This document shows positions 21,595-32,560 of a stretch of 64,000 nt of DNA, one piece after another; positions within the stretch are counted from its first letter, which is position 1; every line of letters begins with the position of its first letter. The DNA comes from Coniochaeta sp. PMI_546 (lineage: Eukaryota > Ascomycota > Sordariomycetes > Coniochaetales > Coniochaetaceae). The stretch covers positions 682,001-746,000 of the forward strand of contig MU271147.1 in the NCBI GenBank assembly GCA_021432605.1, read 5' to 3'. The notes under the pieces were generated by a model. The model saw only the letters and a list, made by a program, of their open reading frames with translations, made no database searches and was not told the DNA's origin. Both the position numbers and the translations under genes were made by a program.

Positions 21595-21930
21595 TCAGTT
21601 GCTAGTTTGGATGATCTCCTCCCGCGTCGGACAGTTTCGACATATTGGCCTCTGACAGTTGACATTGAGGCAGACTTTGTCTGTACCCTTCGTCATCGGC
21701 CCTTCATGGCATTGGCACTGTACGAGGAGTTAGACAATTGCTCTGTTTGCCTATGGTAGCCACTGCGGGTTGCTGCAACATACACACCACCAAAAAACCA
21801 TCAGCTCGCGCCTCTGCAGCTCTTTCTGTGTCTGAGATGATGAGCCGTGATTGCTGCCGCCACTGGAGTGACGCGACTTCCCCTTGCCCATAGATGAGCT
21901 GCAAGAACTCGCCGTTTGGTCACTGGCCAT
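21595..21930 (-). CDS. Small cysteine-rich (zinc-ribbon-like) fungal protein, two exons
   Basis: Exons 21930-21784 and 21717-21595 encode 89 aa. The 66-nt intron 21783-21718 has a perfect GTATGT donor, a CTAAC branch site 11 nt before the end and a TACAG acceptor. Neither exon is long enough to stand out as an ORF. The N-terminus is Ser-rich (MASDQTASSCSSSMGKGKSR). The second half reads FWWC|CQCHEGPM...KVCLNVNCQRPICRNC, with cysteines at 49, 50, 52, 65, 70, 75 and 78. The order W-x-C-x-C-x2-GP, then C-x4-C-x4-C-x2-C resembles short fungal proteins with a CxC..GP...C..C.H..C..C signature, here with Asn-Cys where relatives often have C..C.H. Zinc binding is inferred. Function unknown. Confidence 0.65.
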
Positions 21931-22136
21931 GGCAGCGGTGATTTGTTGTTGCAAGATGAGCTGAGGGACTGCATTTCGTGATGACCAACACAACGCTTCC
22001 CGTGCAGGCCTTATATACGCCGTCCCTAAGAAGGGTATGGGTCATTATTCCGGCACTGCATTGCAACGGGCCGTCCAGCAACCAAGCAAACAAGGAGACC
22101 CTGAGACCGATAGATGTTTTCGCCCGCGTTCTCATC

Positions 22137-23640
22137 TAGGTCATAAGATCAGCAGGTGAGGACGATTGGCGGGAGCTTGCCTTCTTACCATCAATCACCG
22201 ATGCAAACAACGGGCTTTGTGGCAACGGTACCATGCACCGCTGGTTCACCGAGTCATCAGCCACTTCCAGGTCGAGGTTTGTGTCGACCGTCTCGCACGG
22301 AGATAAATCAGACGACACAGGCATATTTGTCGGCCGTATTGTAACTCGGGGCAGAGTTCCATGGGACCAATAGAGGATGTTCATCCTTTCCGGCGTTTCC
22401 CTTGCACATAGTCCATATGGGCAAACTCAGTGACAAAGGTTGGGGTAGCAGAACTTCCATCAGCAGAAAGGAGATGAGTCTGGGCTTCGTTGATGGTTGA
22501 TGCGAGCATGTGCGCTCCTGGTTGCTTGTAAATGCCCGAGGGGCTGCGCCAGTCTCGGGCAAGATCGGTGAGTACCGTTAAGCCCGCTGAGCCCGCTGAG
22601 CCGCTATTGTTCTGGGCAATTGGTTTCTCGAGACGCTTCCACAAGCCAGGACTTGGGGAAAGGATTCATGAAGCACTGGGTCCTGAGCTTTGGATCCAGC
22701 TGCTGAAACTCGTGCCCCAGTGAGGCATTGTCTCAGGCATAAAAAGCAACAGCCAAATACTGAACAGTCAGTGAGGGACTTGGCACAAGGCTCCAACGCA
22801 ACTGACAACCATGCCGACAAACTGTGTGAGTTCAGCCGCTAGATTACCGCAAAAAAATGGAGGGGAAGGTATAATATAAAATACGGGCAGAATACACATA
22901 CCAGAGCGGAGGACAACAAGGAGAAGAAAGTTGGTTTCAGGGGTCGTTCTCAGTGCGCATAACCTTCCCTTAACTTGTGATCATCAGGAAGATTGCGGCC
23001 AATCTACATCATTCGCACAGAACGACCCGACACCAGTGAAATGTCTGGACCGGTGTCCATATGTTTCGATGCATTGCATTCTTTGGAGCAACATTTGACA
23101 TGCTTTCTACAGTGACAAGGTGATGCAGATTGGAGGGGGCAAAGCGGTTGTCGATACTTTGGGGGGAGTCCACTACAGATATATTCCTTTACAATATCCT
23201 TTGGGGGTCTTGTGTCGACAAAGCCCAACACACCGTCATGCAGCTGCCGCTGAGCAATGAACGGTAATAACATCGTCTGCCAACAGTTAGACAAAAGATC
23301 AGCTTCATTGCCCGGACTTGTTGCATACTCAGATGTGCCAAACCCACTGATTGGGCGTTGACTTGTCCGGCCAGCTCACTGAGGTCACAAGCTGGAACCG
23401 GGAATATTTCCGGCTCTTGGCTGCAAAGTCAAGACCAGCATAACAGAGGCGGCTAGTAGAAGTCGGGCATTCTTGATATCTTGCGAAGGCACAAAAAGGG
23501 GTGTACCAATGTCCAGATCTATTTGATTATTAGGGCGGAACAGTTGTGCGATGGTGAAGGCCCAGCCGGCCGGCTGACAAGCTCGAAATAATACGTGTAC
23601 TTGGTTGGTGTATCGAATGGACAGCGCCAAACGCGTCATT
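22137..23640 (-). other. Unresolved: protein-like blocks, possibly an intron-rich gene or a decayed one
   Basis: Several minus-strand blocks look coding but lie in different frames. Examples are SIRYTNQVHVLFRACQPAG (near 23620), FIAQRQLHDGVLGFVDTRPP (before 23200, after a good GTCTAAC...GGCAG acceptor), FQQLDPKLRTQCFMNPFPKS (near 22690), TINEAQTHLLSADGSSATP (near 22490) and ILYWSHGTLPRVTIRP with NLDLEVADDSVNQRC (22380-22230). I could not join them with believable donors and acceptors into one frame, and no family is recognised. Either several introns were missed or this is a degenerating gene. The flanks 21931-22136 and 23641-24012 show nothing further apart from the MARVEL gene promoter. Confidence 0.3.
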
Positions 23641-24012
23641 GACGGTTGCAGCTAGCCAGGGTACAGTAACCTTTTTATCATGCCGTCCGCCAAGACGAGC
23701 TTAACAGCACAAGGAAAGTATCGTTGCGTCATAGGCAAAGCTCGATTGAGCTTGCACCAAGTCATCAAACAAAAAGCCGCTGCACCTCAAACTGTTTCAC
23801 TTTGACCAGTTTCGCTTTTCGCAGCCGGACAGCTAAGCGTCTTTAAAAGTACGACGAGTTCCTTCTCTTGCACTGCGCGCTTGACTTCGCCAGTTCTCTC
23901 CGCAATCACCGCAATCAGCGAAAGAACTTGGACAGGTTCTCGGATCATTAATAACTGGCATTCCCTTCTGTTCGCCGCGAAACGATACAACCTGAAGAGC
24001 GACATCAGCAAG

Positions 24013-24618
24013 ATGGGCCTCCTCGGCATGACGGCGAGCTATCTCGCTTTCTCTGTCGTGCACTTTGTTCAGTTCGCGCTGGCAATCACCGTCTGCGGTC
24101 TTTATGGCGTAGACTTGAATCGTGCCGCCAAGGCAAATGTTTATCAGGATAGTAAATGGGTGCGTTCGTCCAGCCGAGAGTCCTACTGCTGTGGAATATG
24201 GCATGTGCTAACATTGTGTACGGTTGTGCAGATATACGCTGTCTTTGTCGGAGGAATATCAGCCTTTACCACTATCCTCTACATGATTCCCTTCATCCTG
24301 CGATTTGCGGCTGTCTGGATATGGAACCTGGTGCTGTTTATTCTTTGGATCGCCTTGTTTGGCGCCTTCGGAAACGTATGTGGTCCCAACTTTGCTGGCA
24401 TAGTCCACCCAGTCCAAAACACTTCGACTGACCTGACATAACAGATGTACATCCGCGAAAACGCTGAGGGCAATGCGGACATCCAGCGAATGAAAAATGC
24501 GGTATGGGTCGACTTAACCAGCGCTCTACTGTGGCTTATTCTAGCCGTCGCGGCATTTGGGTACTGGTGGCGCCACCGCGAGAGGCATTCGCGCTTCACC
24601 GGTCGCGCAAAGGTCTGA
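24013..24618 (+). CDS. Fungal MARVEL-like four-helix membrane protein
   Basis: Three exons, 24013-24159, 24232-24375 and 24445-24618, encode 154 aa. The introns are 72 nt (GTGCGT...GTGCTAAC...GTGCAG) and 69 nt (GTATGT...AACAG), both phase 0. ATG 24013 (MGLLGMTASYLAFSVVHFVQ) opens straight into the first membrane helix; the longer in-frame extension upstream lacks support. Four hydrophobic stretches are visible: SYLAFSVVHFVQFALAITVC, IYAVFVGGISAFTTILYMIP, FAAVWIWNLVLFILWIALFG and VDLTSALLWLILAVAAFGYW. The block YIRENAEGNADIQRMKNAVW between helices 3 and 4 is typical of fungal MARVEL/membrane-associating proteins, which organise plasma-membrane or vesicle domains. The basic end (WWRHRERHSRFTGRAKV) is expected to be cytosolic. 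Role inferred from the family only. Confidence 0.8.
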
Positions 24619-27210
24619 GGCAATATGCTTTTGCGCTATCAGTAGGCTGGTGCTGCGGAACGACCCGGGAGCGATAATGATGGTGATTGACTGCAACACT
24701 CGAGCACACAAACACCCATGCCCTAATAGATCTGGGCACTGGTTCCCGCTCCCCACCAACCCCTTTTTGTCTTTACAAGCACAATGGCTCAGCTTCTCTT
24801 CAGCCCTGCTGGCCGTTACTCGGGAGGCACGAGCATCGGTGCTACGTAGAAACCATAGCCTCGTTTTAGCCTCGTTTAATATACAGATACATCTTAAAGC
24901 TAATGCTTGGTTTTGGGATCCTTACCCTCGGCTTCGACTAGACGTGGAAACCCAGCAGTTTGGATCATGAACGCCGGTGGTTAGATGCCTCTCGCCTCCT
25001 GTAGGACCTCCATATACCGAGATACCCGCCTAAATTGTCGATGTTGTGATCCAAGTGAAATGTGGATGCTCTCACTTTGCACTCTTACGATAAGCAGAAA
25101 TTGCCCAAAGATTTACTACGGTACCTAAGATATACTTCCTACCTCTAGTCCTTTAGGTGCTGCTCGGTTTCCCTTCAGAACGTGCCTGAGCTCTGGTACG
25201 TTGACGTACCCGAGGTGCATGTAGTGTACATACAGTACTTCACTTCAATTCGTACCTTAGCTTTGTGGAGTCGGACACTCACTCCGGACGTGACGTCATA
25301 GCCGTTTCAGGGTTCAACCTGCAGCTGTATCAAGCATGGGTCCATGCCCAAGCACCCACCTCCCGCTTTTGCGTGCAGTCGAGCCCGAGGACATGTGGAG
25401 TCTGTAATGCATATTTTGTCGAATTCCATTTCGGTGTCTTGCTAAGTGACTTTTCCATCATGCTAATGCCCACCTCATGCATGCCTTTTGCAACTTACTA
25501 GTGTACAGTGTACGTGTATTCTTATAATCCTTCCGCCGATTGACTGGCGCGTTTATCGTTGGCGGACCCTCATGGCACAGGACGGATGCCGTAACCACGT
25601 ATGTGTATACACCGAAACTGCGCAAGCCCATCCGCGACTTGTCGAAAGTGAAAGACAGACGTCCACTTGTACTGTAACCACCAATTATGACATGCCCTCA
25701 TAAGCGATCAGCACGATCGCCGTCTTCTATTTCTGCTACGGGCTACATGTCCAGGGCACGACAACCCTTACTCAGAGGAAGTGAGCCTTCAGTGACCAGG
25801 TACGTATGATTGCCGGGGGGACGTCAGGAGAAGCTGTTCGAGCGCCGTCGGCCCTCGCTATCATATACATTTGGGTCGGCCGCACAGTCCTTTCTCACCT
25901 CAACCTTACCGTACATCAAGCGGAAAAGGCGGCCCATCTCTGTGAAATTAAAATTCCTGACTACCTCGAGTGTACCCGAGTCGCTGCCATACCGGGTGGC
26001 CGGCCCTGCCACATGAGGAAATTCTGCTAATGTGCCGATATACCGGGTTTTGTGTGATACTCGCCCTAGCAAGTATCCGGCGCACTACCAGAACTCCGCA
26101 AGCTATGACCGACTAGTCGAACCACAATATACGCCGGCTTGGCTTGGCTTTTTGTGCAAACATCTATGAATGCAGTTATGGTCCGAGGCTTGCAGCGATC
26201 CGCGCATGCATCCCCACTACCGACGAGGCTTTGTGTGGGTGCCTTGCAAGGGTAAGAGGCCTGTTTACAAGCACACCTGGCACAGTACTGTGTAGTGGTC
26301 CTATGTACTGAACGCTGGTTTTAGACCGATCCTCAACGAGGAATGGAAGGATCATGAGGATGTGAGAATGAGACACTGCCAGTCACCTCCTGTCCGCGCT
26401 CTCGGGCTCTTAGGCTTCTGCCAACCACATGGCAAAGTAAATCGTAACTGACGGGTCGTCGCACGGCAATATGTATACACGTATACACTAGGCAGAACAG
26501 ATTGCTGGGAGGGTTCACACGGAGCGATCTACACTACACTACAGTGCTACATATCACCGTACTCCAACCCGCACTCAGTCGACAAGGATGGTGAGTGGAG
26601 GGCTGGGAGGTACTACACTTACCTTATGCAAAGGGTCCTTGGATCGTCACTGCAGACTTTATTAAGGCACAGACATCGCTCCGCACCATCGCGGGACGGT
26701 CCTCAGGCCCTTCCCACGCGATGCCCGTACAGCACACTGACACGCGTGCACAAAACCAGTGTGGACAGTGTCTAACACTAGGATAAGTACGAACCAACAT
26801 CTACCCTGGCTCACCCTGATTCCTTCAAGTGCTTGGGATTACAGTCCTCATCTGTCTCTTTTATTCCGGCGTCGACCCCGACCGTAATGAGCGGGCGTCT
26901 CTCATATTACTTGCGCATCGTTTCTGGGTCGAGCCACGGGGAATAGAACGTCTAGCGGAACACCTTGTGCACCACATATCTAGTTGATATCGGCTACCAA
27001 GTGAACGGCATCACCTGGCGCAGACCTTCCACGGGGGCATATTTCATAGTCACGGGTTTGTGCGAGATTTTTGCTGTAAGTGACTCCAGTGCACCGCCAT
27101 CGTGGTCCTTGCGCTGTTCAAGTAATGTGCATCATCATCGTTCTAACTTCTGGAAGACGCAGACATAGGCCGGCATCCGCTATCTGGCACAAGTGGAGGA
27201 AATACCACCC
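24619..27210. other. Long gene-poor stretch (2.6 kb)
   Basis: No gene is supported. The DNA contains many short ORFs on both strands and a GGTACCTAAG motif copy at 25120-25129. Base composition is close to the neighbours, with none of the CpA loss seen beyond 53150, so this does not look like RIP-mutated DNA. The last part should be the promoter of the next gene. Confidence 0.45.
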
Positions 27211-28665
27211 ATGGGACTGGGCGCGCCGACACAGCCCAACGCCGCCCATTTTCGAAGGAGAGTAATTGAGGAAGGAAAAAGACCAGGACGACCCGCTGAA
27301 ATGATGGGCAGCTGTGAATGGGCCGAGTCATACTTCCCTTCGACTGCTGCAATGGATGATGAGGTGCACCCACGGCCAGATTTCGAAGATTCAGTTGATG
27401 AAGCCTTATTCACCGTCTCCGGCTGCAACACACCAATGCTAGAGGCCGCTCCGGTCATCGACGGCGCCCAAACAAACACTGGGGGCCATCAGCGCGAACC
27501 TTGTATAAGCACGGTTTGGACCGACATTTCTAGGGACGGTATGTGTGATGTACTTTCTACATGCATAGCTAGTGACATAGCTACTGTTGTTACGTCTTCG
27601 AGGAGTGCTCTTGCAAGTTCTCGTCTTGAATGATCGCCCTTGGCCTTGCGCTTGTCCAGGGCTGTCGTGTTCGGAAGTTGCCCTGTTCCCATGACTGACA
27701 CAAGATGGGATAGATGCTCGAGAATCAGTTGCCGTCAGCGGCCACACTGTCGTCGGGCGCAGCAAACCCATTGCTATCGAGCACACGAAGCCGAAATCTG
27801 CCACGTTCACTGGGCCAGTATCAGCTCGTGGCGGCCTTGCCGTGTATGTTGAATACTCCAGACAATGATTTCCTTTGCAGATTCAAGTAACTGATCAAAT
27901 TGTGATTATCCATCCAGAGGTTACTTTACGCTGCATGAGAAGGAAGGCGGCAGCGCACACATTTACCCACCGCACCCTCCTGCACAGGAGATTAAGAGAT
28001 CTCGTCAACGATCTAGCGGCGAAGCTGAAGCATCTGCCGCCGCAGTGGGACAAGAAGAGGCACCCGATATCTCCTCTGATACAAGTGAACCAGCAACATT
28101 TACTGTTCAGAGAGCGCGGACAGCCCCTCCAGTTCCTATAGCAGGGGAACATGAACCAGAAAGGACGGGTTCCAGAGCTCGAGCAAATCCGACATGGAGG
28201 GCTCGTACTGCCCCTATAGTCGAAGTATACAACCCGACAGGCATAGCAGAAAGCGGCGCGTCACTGGGGAAGTACTACCCTACCAACTATGAAGCCCCAG
28301 ATGCAAGTGATACTGCTCTTCAACATCCAGGACCAGCCTCCGATTTATCATTTACACTTTCAAAGACGGATCAAGCACGCCAATTGCGGCAGTACCAGCG
28401 CGATATGATAAGTCAAACATTGCAGAAAGCCCGCGAAGCCTTGGGACGCACGATGCACAGCACGGCGTCCACTAGGGCCGCGGAAGCAGTGCTCGACGAG
28501 GGTTCGCGGAAGTCGGTTGCTTCTGGATTTGCTTTGCTCCGGCGTTACAAGCCATTATCTCCGCGAATAACACCTCTTTTGAGCCCTGGTCCGGTGACAC
28601 CGATGGCTCTGGACAAGGACGGGGAATCAGACTATATTACCGTCAGAGGAGCCAGGCTACGCTGA
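27211..28665 (+). CDS. Conserved fungal protein of unknown function, three-exon model
   Basis: Proposed exons 27211-27538, 27705-27843 and 27918-28665 (404 aa). Intron 2 is well supported: 74 nt, GTATGT donor, AACTGAT branch, ATCCAG acceptor. Intron 1 (166 nt, GTATGT donor, ACAAG acceptor) is weaker, though its phase fits. Exon 1 has CNTPMLEAAPVIDGAQTNTG followed by GHQREPC; exon 2 has TVVGRSKPIAIEHTKPKSAT and FTGPVSARGGLAV, which continues as GYFTLHEK in exon 3. Exon 3 is Ser/Pro-rich, with KYYPTNYEAP, TLSKTDQARQLRQYQRDMIS and a C-terminus RITPLLSPGPVTPMALDKDG. The last blocks resemble tails of uncharacterised fungal proteins. The cysteines in exon 1 may bind metal. The start is uncertain; an upstream exon through an acceptor at about 27170 (ACATAG) is possible. 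Function unknown. Confidence 0.6.
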
Positions 28666-29663
28666 CCGTATGGGCATACGTGCGAGGAGATGGGAGATGG
28701 CCGTGACCATGGTTGTCGGGTGCTTTTGGCCGTGAAGGATCCCTTTCCGCGTGGAGCTGTGTCGAGAGCTGCCGCCTCGAGCATCAGACGTAGCATCATA
28801 GTGATGCTATATTTCCATGCATCGCATCGATGAGGCGTTGTGGGTGACGGGGTTGTCGAGACCTTCGCTGCCGTCCTCCGCCTTGCGAGTGGGGGCTACT
28901 GCCAGTAGGCATGCAGGCAGGTACTTCAAGGTTTCTGTTTCATTATGGTGGATGTCTAAGTTTGTGCCACTACTCTTTCCCCAAGTTCTCATGCGCTAGC
29001 CTGCTCCAGGTGCAGGTCCACATGTGATGGGATTGGTGCAATCCGGAGTTGGTCGATGGTCAAGAGATATATTCCCACTTCTAGACAGAATATCAGCATG
29101 ATCGAAAGCTTAGGTTTGACGATGGTTAAGGTCGATCTAACGGGCCATAACACTAGTGCACAGTGCTGCCGCAGCGTTCTTGCTGCTAGGTACATGATCA
29201 AAAGGGAGGGTTGCAACCCATTGCCCTTGTGTACAATGGATTGTCCAAGGTCGCTTGATTGCCTGACCGTCCGCTTCGTCCGGCATGGCATTTCGGAAGA
29301 CTGTACAAACTCCTGTGACTTGCGTGTTAGGGGGGGGCAGGTCTTCATCTGGAACACTTCGGATACGATCATGGGCGACCATACTTCTGCGGGGAAATCA
29401 CGAGAGGCATGTGTGCCGTGCAGTGAATGTCAGGCTTCTTTACATACCATCTTATACTTTCGTGCTTCATCATAGTTACGCCGTTGCTTTCGTGATAGGA
29501 AGGCGATCTACTGCCGGCGCGGCCCCTGGCACACCTGAGAATACCTTTGTAAACTCCGGCAAATACCAAACGACAAATTCAGACCGAAACTCCGAGGTTC
29601 TGCTGTCCTAGCCGCAGAGACCTTGAAGGTTTTGTACCTACAAACAGTAAAGCCAGGACTTCA
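28666..29663. other. Intergenic between convergent genes, nothing called
   Basis: About 1 kb between the stop of the three-exon conserved protein and the stop of the BAR-SH3 gene. Overlapping ORFs on both strands (29056-29475 plus, 28989-29372 minus) are mutual shadows with no recognisable domain. Confidence 0.45.
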
Positions 29664-31252
29664 TCAAGTGGACTTGCAATAGTTAGCCGGGAAATTTCCC
29701 CGTGCGCCTTCCAATTCGCCCACCCACCAATCCTGGGCCGTATCCGTCTTTTTTATGATCTTGATCCTATCACCCTCACGGAAAGACAGGTCACCCGCGC
29801 CCTGCCCGGCAAACGGATACAGCGCAATGACATATTCCTCGGGTTGGGTGCTGGGAACGCGCTTTGGCGGTGGAGGAGGCGGCGGCTTCTTTTTCGCCGC
29901 CGCGGCCGCCGAAGCGCCGGAGCCACCGTTGGTAAGAGTAAGAGACAGCTGCGACATGTTAGATCCAATTGAGGTTGTAGACGGCCGGCGATTGTCGTCA
30001 AAATAGTCGTTTCTAGGCCTAAGAGAGTGGGGAGACACGCCGGGTGACTGGCCGAGAACGGTCGCTGTGGTGAAGTCGGTCGGCGCGAGGTAGTCAGGCC
30101 TCCTAGACTGGTAATTAGGGCTAGGTTGCGGCGAATAGTTTTGCCCGCCAGGAGAGCCAGGAATAGAACTTCTCGATGGTATGCGAAGAGTTTGCCGGTG
30201 TGCCAGCTCATTGGTGTTGCCGCCACTGGAGATGAGGCCAGAGGTCGAGCGACGGAAGCCAGACTTTAGAGGGTTGGCAGACTGGGGCGATACTGATGGC
30301 TGACGAGGCTGCCCATCTGCGCCTAGGTCCATCGACAGATGAACGGCCTTTCCTCTGGCAATACAACCGATAGACTCAACTTCTCGATGAACAGGCCTGA
30401 AGTCGGCGTTCCAATCCGCCACTACCTCGTCCATCGGGGGCGCAGGAGACGGAAAGCCCAGCTCCTCACAGTAAGTGTGCAGGGTTGTGTAGTACAATCC
30501 GAGCAACCGATTCTGGATGAGCACATGGCTACCTAGCAGAGGCGGAATCATGCTGAAGGCGGCTGCGATAACCGGGGGTAGCGTCTCTCGGAGGTGGGTG
30601 TCGGCAATGCTGAACTCGTTGGCCAGTTGTGCCAACTCATCTTCGGCCTTGCCTAAGGCCGACTCTTCCTTGGCAGTCCTGCTCACCTTCCGTTGCGACT
30701 TGTTGACTTTGTCCTGACACCTCTCGAGATCCAGCCGTTTATTCTCCCTCTTCTTGATTGTCTTCCTGATGGGCGCTATGCAATCCCGGGCATCGGTGGC
30801 GGGCTTTATGATCCTTTCTTCAATCTGCCCGATCTCCTCCATGAGTTCGTTTTTGAGATCCTCATATGCTTGCCTGAGTTTGAAGGTCCGATTCAGCTGG
30901 AGCTCTGGAGTTGGAATAGTGTCCCTTCCGTGACCGTCCGATGCGCCAACGATGGGGTCGTAGAGGGTGTAGAATTCGGTGACAATTGCCAACTGCGAGA
31001 GCACAAGAGACAGCCAAGACTCACGCCAGGACTTGGTACCGTCGATAACCTAGCAGTTGGTGGGAAGCTGTCAGCCATTCTGCCTTTGACGCCGGCAACG
31101 CCAAGATGTTGTAGACGGGAAAGGAGAAGACAGGGTACCTTCACCAGCACCTTATCAGCGTCTTCGTAGTCATTTAACAAGACCGAGACCTTGGCATTGT
31201 CTCCAGGGCCTTTATTTCGCAGTTTTCCAAACTGCCGTTGCATAGACTGCAT
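29664..31252 (-). CDS. BAR-SH3 domain protein (amphiphysin/Rvs167-like signalling adaptor)
   Basis: Exons 31252-31139 and 31049-29664, with an 89-nt phase-0 intron (GTACCC...TGCTAG), give 499 aa. The N-terminal ~240 residues are a BAR-type coiled coil: MQSMQRQFGKLRNKGPGDNA, VSVLLNDYEDADKVLVK, LAIVTEFYTLYDPIVG, AYEDLKNELMEEIGQIEERI, basic KKRENKRLDLERCQDKVNKS and IQNRLLGLYYTTLHTY. A Ser/Pro-rich linker has a run of alanines and a Pro block (KKKPPPPPPPKRVP). The C-terminal ~57 residues are an SH3 domain (EYVIALYPFAGQGAGDLSFR...DWWVGELEGARGNFPANY) with its conserved ALYPF, WW and P-x-NY residues. Such proteins bend membranes and link them to actin in endocytosis. The BAR domain differs from canonical Rvs167 at its start, so an Hob1/Rvs167 orthology claim would need a tree. 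Confidence 0.87.
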
Positions 31253-32560
31253 TTCGAATACTCGATCGTGTTTAGACGTCGCACAGGCATCAAGCGATCA
31301 AGCAAGCAAGTGCGATCCGCGAGCACAGGATGGGACCGGCGGCAAACAAAAAATTGGCAGCTCTGCGTGACCTAGGGGCACGAAGAATCGGGCGTCGTAG
31401 TTATGCAGGAGAAACGACAGTACGTGATCTTGTACTTCGTCGTGGAGCTCCGTTGAGCTTCGTATTCGGTCTCAGGTTTCAAGTTTAAAGTTTCTAGTCG
31501 CGACTCCAACAAATGGAAAACAGTGGTGACAGGAGAAGCCAGATCCAAATACAAGTAACTGGATCCAGAATGTAGGATCAGCGGCACAGCCTTGTTATGA
31601 AATTTTGCCATTTCCTAATTCCGACAGCAGGTTATATTAACGAAGGTGAGGGGGATATAGACCTATCCACAGCACACTGCAACTGCGCCTGCGGCTGCTG
31701 CGAAACAACAAATGGACCTAGTTTCGGTTCCTCACGCTCCTCAACCACCCAATAGAAAATATCAACGCCAAACTGTGCCGCAGATAAATCTCAGGTAGCT
31801 GAGGTGACTACCTAGGTAGGTACCTGATTTTTCAAGCAATCCAGCTTTGATGCAAAATTCCACTTATAGCAAACAAACGCACAAGCACCGAGATTTCTAT
31901 CTGCTGGCTTTCAGGCAAGATAATGTTTGTTGTTAACTCTTGAAGCAGTACAGGCACTTCTCTCCTGGGAAATACTGTAGCGTTCGCTGGCGCCAAGAGC
32001 ATCTGTGCAGATCCATCCGTCCACGAAAACTTGGAAGGAAACATTGTGCGGAGAAAGCGGACCGTGTATCGTATGGGTCTAATAACTGTCAGCGTAGGGT
32101 ACCTAAGGTACTTTAGTAGAAAGCAGGTAAGGTAAGGTACCTTAGGTACATACCCGACCTTGTCAATACACAGTCTGTACACTACAGTAGTGTACACTAC
32201 CTTACTCATTGTAGCGCGTGTACTGCCCCGCCGTGACTCAAAACACTATCGATGATCTCTCCCCCCATCTGGCTCAACCAGAAACGGGAAGGCACGCTGC
32301 CGCGGTACGTACCTCCTTGGCAACAATTATCGCCGTCGGTGGCACTTTACACAGCACGCGCCCACCAAGCACCGACGCGTCAAACAAATACCATGGCAGC
32401 AACGAATGCCTGACGATAAAGGCTTTGTCGCAATCACGAGCCAATGCAATCCCTATCAACGCATGGCCAGTCAGGTCCACCTTTTTCGTAGTATCAATTG
32501 GTTGTGATACTCTCGGCGAGCTGTACTGATGGCAGCAAGAAGACCCTTAATGTCATCAAG
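31253..32560. other. Divergent promoter region rich in GGTACCTTAGG-type motifs
   Basis: It separates the BAR-SH3 gene (-) from the DUF2439 gene (+). Dense copies of a palindromic motif built on GGTACC and CCTTA/TAAGG occur at 31809-31828 and 32098-32150. Minus ORFs 31372-31611 and 31832-32209 have no recognisable domain. Confidence 0.45.
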
